Below, in pieces: positions 1-7,311 of a stretch of 8,803 nt of DNA. Within the stretch, counting starts at the first letter, position 1; the number at the start of each line of letters is the position of its first letter. This DNA comes from Bacteroidia bacterium (lineage in GTDB: Bacteria > Bacteroidota > Bacteroidia > JABEUT01). A program made the translations under genes and the position numbers. The notes under the pieces were generated by a model. It worked only from the letters and a program-made list of their open reading frames with translations. It did not search any database and was not told the DNA's origin. Location of the stretch: assembly GCA_013044305.1 (NCBI GenBank), contig JABEUT010000271.1, positions 1-8,803 of the forward strand. Direction: 5' to 3'.

Positions 1-1
1 A

Positions 2-1621
2 AATGATTACGACAAGGGGAAAGCATACCTGCAACAAGCCTTGAAAATTAACGTGAAAATGAAACGTCAATCGGGTATTGCCTATTCTCTTGCAGGCTTG
101 GGAGCATTGTATATTAACAAGGGCGAATATGACTCTGCACTCGTGTATTTAATGAAGGCTTACATGAATGATTCAATCCGAAATGACATATATAACTTAA
201 ACTCCGTAGCCAACGATATTGGCATCATTTACGCCAACAAAAAGGACTACTCTAAGGCACTCTATTATTATCATAAGGCTCTGGATATTGCCAATGCCAC
301 AGGCGAAAGGATTTCCATTGCCGACCTTAACGGAAACGTGGGTATGTGTTATTTTAGAATGGAAAACTATCCCGAAGCAGAAAAATATGTGCAGCAGGCG
401 CTTATAATTATTCATGAAATTAAAAATCTGGAAGGCGAGAAAACATGGAACAAACTTCTTAGCGCGATCTATGTGAAAACAGGAAAATGGAAGGAGGCGT
501 ATGAATCCTATAAGAACTACTCGATTGCAAAAGACAGTATGCAGAGTACGGAAAATACCAAGAAAATGGTAAGCGCCGAAATGAAATTTGAATATGATAA
601 AAAACGTGCTATTGAAGATGCAAACGAGCAGAAGAAAAATGCCATTGCCGAAGCCGAAAAAAGAAAGCAGAAAATAATCACCTGGTCGGTTGCCGGCGGA
701 CTGTTCCTCCTGCTCATTTTTTCGGCATTTATACTGCGGTCATTGAGGATTACCAAACAGCAAAAGAAAATTATAGAGTTAAAAAATGCAGAAACAGAGT
801 TTCAGAAGACCAAACTGGAGGAGAAACAGAAGGAAATACTCGACTCTATAACCTATGCGCAAAGGATACAACACGCCACGCTTGCTTCCGACCGCCTGCT
901 TGGCAGCTATCTGAAGGAGTATTTTATACTATACAAGCCGAAAGACATAGTAAGCGGAGACTTTTACTGGGCCGCCTGCAGAAACAATCGCTTTTATCTT
1001 GCCGTATGCGACAGCACAGGGCACGGTGTACCCGGAGCTTTCATGAGCCTGCTTAATATTTCATTTCTTTATGAAGCCATTACCGAAAAAAATATAACGG
1101 AGCCCAACGAGGTCTTCAACCATGCAAGAAAAAGGCTGATAGAAAATATTTCGCAGGACGGTTCGCAGGACGGTATGGATGGCATATTGCTCTCTCTGCC
1201 CGTTCCGTTATCTGCGGGCAAGGGCAATAAAATCCAGACTGATGACGCCGGTAAAGTTCTATTGTCATACTCTGCTGCATACAATGCCCCGGTTGTGGTG
1301 AGAAACGGTACGGTAACAGAACTCAATACCGATAAAATGCCCGTAGGGGCTTCGCCCAGGGAAAACGATCCCTTCGGCCTGCATACAGTTGAGGTTCAGA
1401 AAGGAGATATGCTGTATGCGTTCAGCGATGGGTTTTCCGACCAGTTCGGAGGAACGCAGGGCAAAAAATTCAAATATAAACAGGTATTGCAAAAACTTTT
1501 GGAGCTAAGCGGATTGCCGGTTGAAAAACAGAAGCAGGAACTGGAAAAATCATTTGAGGATTGGAAAGGCAGCATGGAGCAGGTTGACGATCTGCTTGTG
1601 GTTGGAATAAGAATCACATAG
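2..1621 (+). CDS. TPR–transmembrane–SpoIIE/PP2C-type phosphatase (5'-truncated)
   Basis: The reading frame is open to the left edge, so the true start lies outside; 539 codons are visible. Residues 1 to about 180 are tetratricopeptide repeats: five helix-B signatures are readable (for example EYDSALVYLMKAY, KDYSKALYYYHKAL, NYPEAEKYVQQAL). A charged, probably coiled-coil stretch (about 185-223) leads into one membrane helix (about 225-247) and a second coiled coil (about 250-280). The rest is a SpoIIE/PP2C-like serine/threonine phosphatase domain. Its metal-binding motifs are intact: VSGDFYW (about 317-323), CDSTGHGVPGAF (336-347), FSDGFSD (474-480) and QVDDLLVVGI (527-536). Proteins of this architecture in Bacteroidota are thought to sense a signal through the repeats and dephosphorylate an anti-sigma-antagonist-type partner in the cytosol. 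The partner is not in this window, so the substrate is unknown. It converges on clpC and shows no plus-strand terminator. Domain assignment is strong; the physiological role is inference. Confidence 0.93.
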   Translation, partial: NDYDKGKAYLQQALKINVKMKRQSGIAYSLAGLGALYINKGEYDSALVYLMKAYMNDSIRNDIYNLNSVANDIGIIYANKKDYSKALYYYHKALDIANATGERISIADLNGNVGMCYFRMENYPEAEKYVQQALIIIHEIKNLEGEKTWNKLLSAIYVKTGKWKEAYESYKNYSIAKDSMQSTENTKKMVSAEMKFEYDKKRAIEDANEQKKNAIAEAEKRKQKIITWSVAGGLFLLLIFSAFILRSLRITKQQKKIIELKNAETEFQKTKLEEKQKEILDSITYAQRIQHATLASDRLLGSYLKEYFILYKPKDIVSGDFYWAACRNNRFYLAVCDSTGHGVPGAFMSLLNISFLYEAITEKNITEPNEVFNHARKRLIENISQDGSQDGMDGILLSLPVPLSAGKGNKIQTDDAGKVLLSYSAAYNAPVVVRNGTVTELNTDKMPVGASPRENDPFGLHTVEVQKGDMLYAFSDGFSDQFGGTQGKKFKYKQVLQKLLELSGLPVEKQKQELEKSFEDWKGSMEQVDDLLVVGIRIT

Positions 1622-1658
1622 GGAATGTAACCTGCTGCTTTGCAAAAGCGCTGCACTA

Positions 1659-1681
1659 TACCCCGGAAGGCATTTGGGGTA
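1659..1681. repeat. Small inverted repeat after the phosphatase gene
   Basis: Perfect 6-base arms, TACCCC at 1659-1664 and GGGGTA at 1676-1681, enclose an 11-base loop. No T-run follows on either strand, so it is a poor intrinsic terminator. It might protect the 3' end of the phosphatase mRNA or be chance. Confidence 0.3.
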
Positions 1682-1700
1682 GGCTTCGGGCATGTAAAGT

Positions 1701-1726
1701 AAAAAAGCCCGATGTTTCCATCGGGC
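1701..1726 (-). terminator. Intrinsic terminator of clpC
   Basis: A perfect 8-bp stem, GCCCGATG (1707-1714) against CATCGGGC (1719-1726), has a 4-base loop. Read on the minus strand it is followed at once by six T (1706 down to 1701) and then more T-rich sequence. That is the classic Rho-independent arrangement. It lies 24 bases beyond the clpC stop codon. The plus strand lacks a T-run after the stem, so it acts mainly in the clpC direction. Confidence 0.85.
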
Positions 1727-1749
1727 CGGTATCCTAACCATGCTATTGT

Positions 1750-4293
1750 TTATTTTGTCTCCTCTTCGTTTTTATTCTTTTTGGATGAGGGCTTTGACTT
1801 GCTCACTTTTAATTTAATGTCATCCTTGGTCTTATCGTAATCTATGGATATTGCATCTCCTTCGCCCACATTCGACTTCACTATTTCCTCGGCCAGAGGG
1901 TCCTCAAGGTATTTCTGTATGGCTCTTTTCAGCGGGCGCGCTCCGTATTGGCTGTCGAATCCCTTGTTAACGATGAATTCCTTGGCCTCTTTTGTCAATT
2001 TAATTGTATATCCCAGCTTCGTTAGGCGTGCGTACAAGCCTTCAAGTTCTATATCTATGATATTGTTCATATCATCTTTGGTGAGCGAGTTGAAGATGAC
2101 AACATCGTCCACACGGTTCATGAATTCCGGCGCAAAGGTTTTACGTAAGGCATTTTCTATCACGCCCTTGTCGAGGCTATCGCCCTGCTCGCTCTTAGCA
2201 GCAGTGGCAAAGCCCACTCCCCTGCCAAAATCCTTGAGCTGCCGCGAGCCAATGTTGGATGTCATAATGATTATTGTATTCTTGAAGTCCACCTTCCTGC
2301 CGAGGCTGTCGGTAAGGTGACCGTCGTCGAGCACCTGCAAAAGCAGGTTAAACACATCCGGGTGCGCTTTTTCTATTTCATCGAGCAGCACTACCGAATA
2401 GGGGTGGTTGCGTACCTGTTCCGTCAGTTGTCCGCCCTCTTCGTACCCGACATAGCCGGGAGGCGCACCAACGAGCCTCGATACGGCAAATTTCTCCATA
2501 TATTCACTCATGTCTATTCTTATCAGGGCATCGTCCTTATCGAACAGATATTGCGATATTATTTTCGCAAGCTGCGTTTTGCCAACTCCCGTAGGGCCGA
2601 GAAAAATGAACGAACCTATCGGCTTATTGGGGTCCTTCAGTCCGGCGCGGTTGCGTTGTATGGCGCGCACCACCTTTCTTACCGCTTCATTCTGACCCAC
2701 CACCTTGTGCTCCAGTTCTTCCTCCATTTTCGATAGTCTGGCGCTTTCGTGTTCGGCAATACGCTGAACAGGCACTCCCGTCATCATTGCCACCACCTCG
2801 GCCACATTGGCCTCGCTTACGGTTTCGCGATGTGTTTTGGTTTCTTCTTCCCAAGCCTTTTTTGCAACATCAAGCTGTTCGAACAACTGCCTTTCGTTGT
2901 CGCGCAGTTTAGCCGCCTCTTCATACTTCTGGCTATGCACCGCTTTGTTTTTCTCATCCTTTACCTCGTCTATTTTCTTTTCAATATCCATGATGTGCTG
3001 GGGCACGGTAATGTTGATGATATGAACCCTGGCTCCCGCTTCATCAAGTGCATCTATGGCTTTGTCGGGCAGGTAGCGGTCGTTTATATATCTTGTGGTG
3101 AGGTAAACGCAGGCCTTAATGGCGTCGTCGGTGTACGTTACGTTATGATGATCCTCGTATTTAGATTTTATATTATTCAATATCTGCACGGTTTCTTCAG
3201 CCGAAGTTGGTTCCACGAGCACCTTCTGAAACCTTCTTTCGAGGGCTCCGTCTTTTTCAATATACTGCCGGTATTCATCGAGCGTGGTGGCGCCAATGCA
3301 TTGTATTTCGCCGCGGGCGAGTGCGGGTTTGAACATATTTGAGGCATCGAGCGAGCCGGAAGCGCCTCCTGCCCCGATAAGGGTATGAATTTCGTCAATA
3401 AAGAGGATGATGTCCGGGGTCTTCTCCAGTTCATTCAGCACCGCTTTGATGCGTTCCTCAAACTGACCTCGGTATTTGGTTCCTGCAACGAGTGCCGCCA
3501 AATCGAGTGTTACCACCCGTTTGCTGTATAGCACGCGGGATACCTTTTTCTGCACAATGCGTATAGCCAGCCCTTCGGCTATGGCCGATTTGCCTACTCC
3601 GGGTTCACCTATAAGTATGGGGTTGTTCTTCTTCCTGCGGCTTAATATCTGCGATACACGCTCTATTTCTTTTTCACGTCCCACTATAGGGTCAAGTTTT
3701 CCCTCCTCGGCCATGCGCGTAAGGTCGCGCCCGAAGTTATCGAGCACGGGGGTCTTGGACTTAGAATCGGACGGGGTGCGCTTTGCGCCCATGCCGCCGC
3801 TCTCATCCTCATCATCGTCGTCGTCGGCGGGGGTGTGCGGCATTTCGGCGCGCGGGTTTATCTTATACACCTCAAGCTCATGCCTGATGGTATCATACGA
3901 TATGTTGAAATTATTCAGCGCTTTGGCCGCAACGCTGTCCTCGTCCTTTAAAATGGCCAGCAGGAGGTGTTCGGTGCCTATAACCGAGCTTTTAAAGAAT
4001 TTGGCTTCAAGGTATGTAATTTTCAAAGCCTTTTCAGCTTGCTTTACCAATGGGATGTTGGCAAGGTGGTTTATCTTTTTTGAAGTAGGGGGCGCAAAGT
4101 CTTCAATTGACTTGCGCAACTTGGGAACATCTATGCCGAGCGATTTAAGAAGCTGCATAGCCACCCCTTCGCCTTCGCGTATGATGCCAAGCAACAGATG
4201 TTCTGTTCCTATATAATCGTGCCCCAGCCTTAATGCCTCTTCCCTGCTGAAGGATATTACATCCTTTACCCGTGGTGAAAACTTTGCCTCCAT
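1750..4293 (-). CDS. clpC: ATP-dependent Clp protease ATP-binding subunit ClpC
   Basis: This is a cytosolic AAA+ unfoldase that threads substrates into the ClpP peptidase; 847 residues, normal for ClpC. The N-terminal domain has two Clp repeats (about 1-65 and 80-140; IGTEHLLLGI and IGTEHLLLAI). A linker follows with an acidic run, DDDDDEDE (157-164). AAA module 1 has Walker A GEPGVGKS (229-236), Walker B ILFIDE (296-301) and the ALERRF arginine region (350-355). The middle domain (about 430-490) carries a UVR-like coiled segment, which separates ClpC from ClpA and ClpB. AAA module 2 has Walker A GPTGVGKT (566-573), Walker B VVLLDE (634-639), a VGF tripeptide (693-695) that fits the ClpP-docking loop, and sensor-2 GARPLKR (784-790). 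The tail is lysine-rich. I chose the ATG at 4293 because the N-terminus MEAKFSPRVKDV matches ClpC. A TTG extension to 4332 would begin inside the promoter -7 element. No CIRCE-type HrcA operator is visible. It stands alone, with its own promoter and terminator. Confidence 0.97.
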   Translation of the reverse strand: MEAKFSPRVKDVISFSREEALRLGHDYIGTEHLLLGIIREGEGVAMQLLKSLGIDVPKLRKSIEDFAPPTSKKINHLANIPLVKQAEKALKITYLEAKFFKSSVIGTEHLLLAILKDEDSVAAKALNNFNISYDTIRHELEVYKINPRAEMPHTPADDDDDEDESGGMGAKRTPSDSKSKTPVLDNFGRDLTRMAEEGKLDPIVGREKEIERVSQILSRRKKNNPILIGEPGVGKSAIAEGLAIRIVQKKVSRVLYSKRVVTLDLAALVAGTKYRGQFEERIKAVLNELEKTPDIILFIDEIHTLIGAGGASGSLDASNMFKPALARGEIQCIGATTLDEYRQYIEKDGALERRFQKVLVEPTSAEETVQILNNIKSKYEDHHNVTYTDDAIKACVYLTTRYINDRYLPDKAIDALDEAGARVHIINITVPQHIMDIEKKIDEVKDEKNKAVHSQKYEEAAKLRDNERQLFEQLDVAKKAWEEETKTHRETVSEANVAEVVAMMTGVPVQRIAEHESARLSKMEEELEHKVVGQNEAVRKVVRAIQRNRAGLKDPNKPIGSFIFLGPTGVGKTQLAKIISQYLFDKDDALIRIDMSEYMEKFAVSRLVGAPPGYVGYEEGGQLTEQVRNHPYSVVLLDEIEKAHPDVFNLLLQVLDDGHLTDSLGRKVDFKNTIIIMTSNIGSRQLKDFGRGVGFATAAKSEQGDSLDKGVIENALRKTFAPEFMNRVDDVVIFNSLTKDDMNNIIDIELEGLYARLTKLGYTIKLTKEAKEFIVNKGFDSQYGARPLKRAIQKYLEDPLAEEIVKSNVGEGDAISIDYDKTKDDIKLKVSKSKPSSKKNKNEEETK

Positions 4294-4329
4294 AAATACT
4301 TTATTGTTTGTTGCAGTTATAAATGGCTC

Positions 4330-4337
4330 CAAATGTA
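4330..4337 (-). promoter_or_regulatory. clpC promoter, -7 element
   Basis: On the minus strand this reads TACATTTG, a full match to the Bacteroidota -7 consensus TAnnTTTG. It ends 36 bases before the clpC ATG, giving an expected leader of about 30 nt. The -33 region is weak: a TTCG lies 21 bases upstream, one mismatch from TTTG. No Shine-Dalgarno is visible before the ATG, as is usual in this phylum. Confidence 0.6.
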
Positions 4338-4526
4338 ATTAATACTATATACGCCGGACGAATGAAAGCGGTTGATTTTTTTAACTAAAATATGTTAATA
4401 AGCCTGATTTTTCAATATCTGCCATTGATAAAGGCGAAGCGTTATACTTAAAAATCATGTTTTATCCGTTCACTAATCCCCTTCACCCAATATCAACAAG
4501 CCTGTTTCGCATAATATCTGTCCAAA

Positions 4527-4556
4527 CCGCTTTATAGTATAAAGACGGTATAAAAG
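4527..4556. repeat. Inverted and direct repeat, candidate operator
   Basis: Perfect 7-base arms CTTTATA and TATAAAG sit around a single G (4530-4544). The pairing extends by CCG (4527-4529) with CGG (4546-4548) if the A at 4545 is bulged. GTATAAA also occurs twice in direct orientation, at 4537 and 4548, 11 bases apart, about one helical turn. The site is about 65 bases upstream of the peptidase -7 element, so it could bind a dimeric regulator. There is no T-run that would make it a terminator. Function is inference. Confidence 0.35.
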
Positions 4557-4620
4557 CCCTTTTACTCTCTATGTATACAAGACGAAACCAGAGTGCGAAG
4601 GGTTGAATTTCTTTTTTTCG

Positions 4621-4628
4621 TAAATTTG
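4621..4628 (+). promoter_or_regulatory. M43 peptidase promoter, -7 element
   Basis: TAAATTTG matches TAnnTTTG exactly and lies 18 bases before the ATG, implying a leader of only about 10-13 nt. The nearest TTG (4603-4605) is 15 bases upstream, closer than the usual -33 spacing, so the upstream half is doubtful. A T-run separates the two. Confidence 0.6.
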
Positions 4629-4646
4629 TAACATGTTTTCCGCAAT

Positions 4647-6005
4647 ATGAAGAAGTTCTTCCCTATCCTGATCATTATTGAGGTTTTCATTTCATTTTTC
4701 CCGATTTCCATTTTTGCGCAGGAGAAACCAAGGACCGGCCCCGACGGCTATGTGCGCTGCGGCACATCCGGTTATGTGACCTGGCTGAAAGCAAACGATA
4801 CCTCCTTTGGCACCAGGTTTGCCGCTGCCGAACGGCAGATTAAAATTGAGGAGAACAAACAAATTGCCGAACACCGCAGCGGCCGTACAGGGATAGCAGG
4901 ATATACCCTGCCTGTAGTGGTGCATGTGTTATGGGGCAACGACACAGAGAAAATTCCATTATGGCAGGTGCAATCGCAGATTGCCGTATTGAACCGCGAT
5001 TACAACAGACGCAACGCTGATACCGTAAACACCCCGCCCGTATTCAGAAATACGGCTTCAGGCATGAACATCAGCTTTTGCCTCGCACAGCGCGACCCCA
5101 ACGGCAACCCGACTGACGGGGTGGTTTACAAGCAAGTTCCTCCCACCACCCAGTTTATTGATAACGACGCAATGAAATATCCGTCGAAGGGCGGCGATAC
5201 AGCCTGGGATGTTACAAAATACCTGAACATCTGGGTTTGCAACCTTGCAGGCGGCCTGCTCGGCTACTCGGTTTTTCCTTTTATGCCCCTTAATGCACGC
5301 TTCGGATCGGTGGTACTGTATTCGGCCTTTGGCGACACGGTAGCTCCACCCTGTATGCTGCTTGCCAATTATAACCTGGGCAGAACAGCCACCCATGAAA
5401 TAGGACACCTGCTCGACCTGCACCACCCCTGGGCCGACGACTACGGATTATGCCCCTGGAACAGCGGAGGCGCAAGCGACAGCATACCCGATATTCCGCC
5501 GGAAGGCAATAATAAAAGCGACGGCTATGGCTCGGGCTGGGGACCCACCTTCGGCTGCCCGCCTTTTCCATATACCGACAACTGCACCACATCCTTTCCC
5601 GGAATCATGTTCGAGAACTACATGGAGTATACCAACGACGCCTGCATGAACCTCTTCAGCCACGATCAGGAACTGCGGGCACAGGCAGCACTGAACGGAC
5701 CGCTCGCCCCGCTGCTTACTTCCAATGGCTGCACCCCTCTTTCGGTGGATGACCTTACCCTCTCACAACAAATTTCAGTGTTTCCGAACCCTACAGATGG
5801 TAAACTTAATGTTGAATTGGCGGCCAATGGCGTCGAATGGTCGGCAGAAGTGTTTAACGTATTGAGTCAGCCCGTTTATTCCCAATACCGTATTAAGGCG
5901 AAATTGGCGGTTATTGACCTGTCAGGCCAGCCGGCGGGAATATATATATTGAGGATTGCCAACGGCACTTCAGTTTCGTGTAAAAAAATTATCCTTACAA
6001 GATAG
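4647..6005 (+). CDS. Secreted pappalysin-like (M43) zinc metallopeptidase with T9SS sorting domain
   Basis: An exported endopeptidase of 452 residues. A signal peptide spans about 1-24 (basic start, hydrophobic core, SIFA then QEK). A pro-region of about 25-85 contains RCGT (37-40), comparable to the cysteine switch known from the M43 peptidase mirolysin. The catalytic domain runs from about 86 (YTLPVVVHVLW) to 361. It shows LNIWVCNLAGGLLGY (193-207), zinc motif HEIGHLLDLHH (H250, E251, H254, H260), a calcium-site-like SDSIPDIP (277-284) and Met-turn NYMEY (324-328). Residue 257 is Asp, where the metzincin consensus has Gly. The C-terminal domain (about 366-452; VFPNPTDGKLNVEL, GIYILRI, KKIILTR) is a type A T9SS sorting signal, which implies Sec export, then outer-membrane translocation by T9SS and cleavage of this domain. 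Substrate specificity is unknown; M43 relatives often cut after Arg or Lys. The start follows directly on a promoter and gives a clean signal peptide. It is divergent from clpC and 73 bases ahead of the glycosyltransferases. Confidence 0.93.
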   Translation: MKKFFPILIIIEVFISFFPISIFAQEKPRTGPDGYVRCGTSGYVTWLKANDTSFGTRFAAAERQIKIEENKQIAEHRSGRTGIAGYTLPVVVHVLWGNDTEKIPLWQVQSQIAVLNRDYNRRNADTVNTPPVFRNTASGMNISFCLAQRDPNGNPTDGVVYKQVPPTTQFIDNDAMKYPSKGGDTAWDVTKYLNIWVCNLAGGLLGYSVFPFMPLNARFGSVVLYSAFGDTVAPPCMLLANYNLGRTATHEIGHLLDLHHPWADDYGLCPWNSGGASDSIPDIPPEGNNKSDGYGSGWGPTFGCPPFPYTDNCTTSFPGIMFENYMEYTNDACMNLFSHDQELRAQAALNGPLAPLLTSNGCTPLSVDDLTLSQQISVFPNPTDGKLNVELAANGVEWSAEVFNVLSQPVYSQYRIKAKLAVIDLSGQPAGIYILRIANGTSVSCKKIILTR

Positions 6006-6053
6006 ATGCGCAACCCATAGCGTAACAGCAGGGTGTATTCGGAAAATCAATCG

Positions 6054-6061
6054 TACCTTTG
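6054..6061 (+). promoter_or_regulatory. Glycosyltransferase operon promoter, -7 element
   Basis: TACCTTTG matches TAnnTTTG and ends 17 bases before the ATG at 6079, almost the same geometry as at the peptidase gene. No good TTG is seen at -33; only GTG (6033-6035) has suitable spacing. It suggests the glycosyltransferase pair can be transcribed independently of the peptidase gene, although I see no terminator between them. Confidence 0.5.
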
Positions 6062-6078
6062 CACCCTTTTCAGCAGCC

Positions 6079-7311
6079 ATGAAGATTCTTCAATTATGTA
6101 ACAAGCTGCCCTTTCCTGAAAAGGATGGCGGCGCCATAGCGATAAGCACCCTGACCCAGGGACTGATAAGCAGCGGCTGCGAGGTAAAGATGGTAGCCAT
6201 GAACACCAAAAAGCACTTTACCCCGATAAGCAATGTGCCCGTCAAATTCCGCGAGGAAACACGCCTTGAAGCGGTGCCGATGGACACAAGGGTGAAAGCA
6301 CGTAAAGCCCTGCTAAGCCTTCTGGCGAAAAAGTCGTACAACGTATCGCGTTTTTACTCGCACGATTTCAAGAATAAAATTGTAAGCATTCTGAAAGAAG
6401 AAACCTTCGACATCATCCTCCTTGAAGGCCTTTATCTGACCCCGTATATTGCTTATATCCGCAGGTTTTCCAAGGCACCCGTGGTTCTGCGCGCCCATAA
6501 TGTGGAGTGGCTGATATGGCACCGCCTGGCAAAGGAAGAACGGTTCAGGCTGAAAAGAACATACCTTAACAAACTCGCAAAGCAGCTTAAAGAATACGAA
6601 TCGCAGGCGGTTAACCTGTGCGATGGCATAATGGTGTTCACCGAAACCGACAAGATGAAGCTGGCAGAGATGGGATGCAAAACGCCGGTCGAAGTATTTC
6701 CGTTCGGTATAAACCTGAACAATTACCTGCCCGCACCGGCACCTCAAACCCCCTCACTCTTTTTTATCGGGGCGCTCGACTGGATGCCGAATGTACAAGG
6801 TATGGAGTGGTTCCTGAAGCATGCCTGGAACCAAATACATACTGCCTTTCCGGGGGTTACGTTTCATATTGCAGGGCGCAACATGCCCGGAAAATGGAAG
6901 AACGCCTCCATACCGGGCGTGGTTTTTCACGGGCAGGTGGAAGATGCCATGGAGTTTATGAAAACACACAGCCTGATGATAGTACCTTTGTTTGCAGGCA
7001 GCGGCATAAGGATAAAAATTATTGAAGGCATGGCCCTTCAGAAGCCCGTAATTTCAACCGGAATAGGGTTGGAGGGGATAATATGCGTAAACGGAAATGA
7101 TGTGATTAGGGCAGATACATATCATGAATTTTTTGATGCCGTAAAAAAATGCTTCGACGAGGAGGAGTATATGAACCGGATAGGACATAACGCAAGAAAG
7201 ACTGTGGAAGAGCATTACAACATCGGCAGCATCTCCGGCGACATGATCCGTTTTTTCAGTGCCATGATTGATAGTAAACAAACACAGGCAAAAGCAGCGG
7301 CAGCAGAATGA
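6079..7311 (+). CDS. GT4-family glycosyltransferase (GT-B fold)
   Basis: A 410-residue cytosolic or membrane-associated enzyme expected to move a sugar from a nucleotide donor to a glycan or lipid-linked acceptor. The N-terminal Rossmann half begins MKILQLCNKLPFPEKDGGA, where the Gly-Gly loop (17-18) fits the GT-B acceptor side, and includes RAHNVEW (138-144). The C-terminal donor half has FFIGALDWMPNVQG (228-241), TFHIAGRNMPGKW (261-273) and FAGSGIRIKIIEGMALQKP (305-323). In the last motif E316 corresponds to the second Glu of the GT4 EX7E motif, with R311 and K313 as likely phosphate contacts; the first Glu is absent, as in many GSGIRxK-type relatives. I chose the ATG at 6079. An in-frame TTG at 5956 would overlap the peptidase gene and add 41 residues unlike a GT-B N-terminus. 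The last four bases overlap the next gene. Donor sugar and acceptor cannot be read from the sequence. Confidence 0.92.
   Translation: MKILQLCNKLPFPEKDGGAIAISTLTQGLISSGCEVKMVAMNTKKHFTPISNVPVKFREETRLEAVPMDTRVKARKALLSLLAKKSYNVSRFYSHDFKNKIVSILKEETFDIILLEGLYLTPYIAYIRRFSKAPVVLRAHNVEWLIWHRLAKEERFRLKRTYLNKLAKQLKEYESQAVNLCDGIMVFTETDKMKLAEMGCKTPVEVFPFGINLNNYLPAPAPQTPSLFFIGALDWMPNVQGMEWFLKHAWNQIHTAFPGVTFHIAGRNMPGKWKNASIPGVVFHGQVEDAMEFMKTHSLMIVPLFAGSGIRIKIIEGMALQKPVISTGIGLEGIICVNGNDVIRADTYHEFFDAVKKCFDEEEYMNRIGHNARKTVEEHYNIGSISGDMIRFFSAMIDSKQTQAKAAAAE

Larger units (their letters stand above)
4294..4646. other. Divergent intergenic region between clpC and the M43 peptidase gene
   Basis: These 353 bases are AT-rich and contain no credible ORF on either strand. 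They hold the clpC promoter on the left, the peptidase promoter on the right and an inverted/direct repeat cluster around 4527-4556. The stretch between about 4340 and 4525 shows nothing I can name. Confidence 0.7.

Noticed and set aside
1844..3342. Further plus-strand ORFs (1844-2320, 2317-2736, 2749-3342) across clpC
   Set aside because: All are shadows of an unmistakable full-length ClpC; no promoter or family features.
3476..4216. Long plus-strand ORF (246 codons) antisense to clpC
   Set aside because: It lies wholly inside clpC on the opposite strand, its Ser-rich composition mirrors clpC codon usage, and it has no recognisable domain.
4294..4332. N-terminal TTG extension of ClpC by 13 residues
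   Set aside because: The TTG lies within the TACATTTG promoter element and the extra residues do not look like a ClpC N-terminus, whereas MEAKFSPRVKDV does.
4294..4400. CIRCE/HrcA-type heat-shock operator at clpC
   Set aside because: I looked for paired TTAGCACTC/GAGTGCTAA arms and saw none.
5956..6078. N-terminal TTG extension of the first glycosyltransferase
   Set aside because: It would overlap the sorting domain of the peptidase gene and run through the TACCTTTG promoter; the GT-B fold begins at the ATG at 6079.
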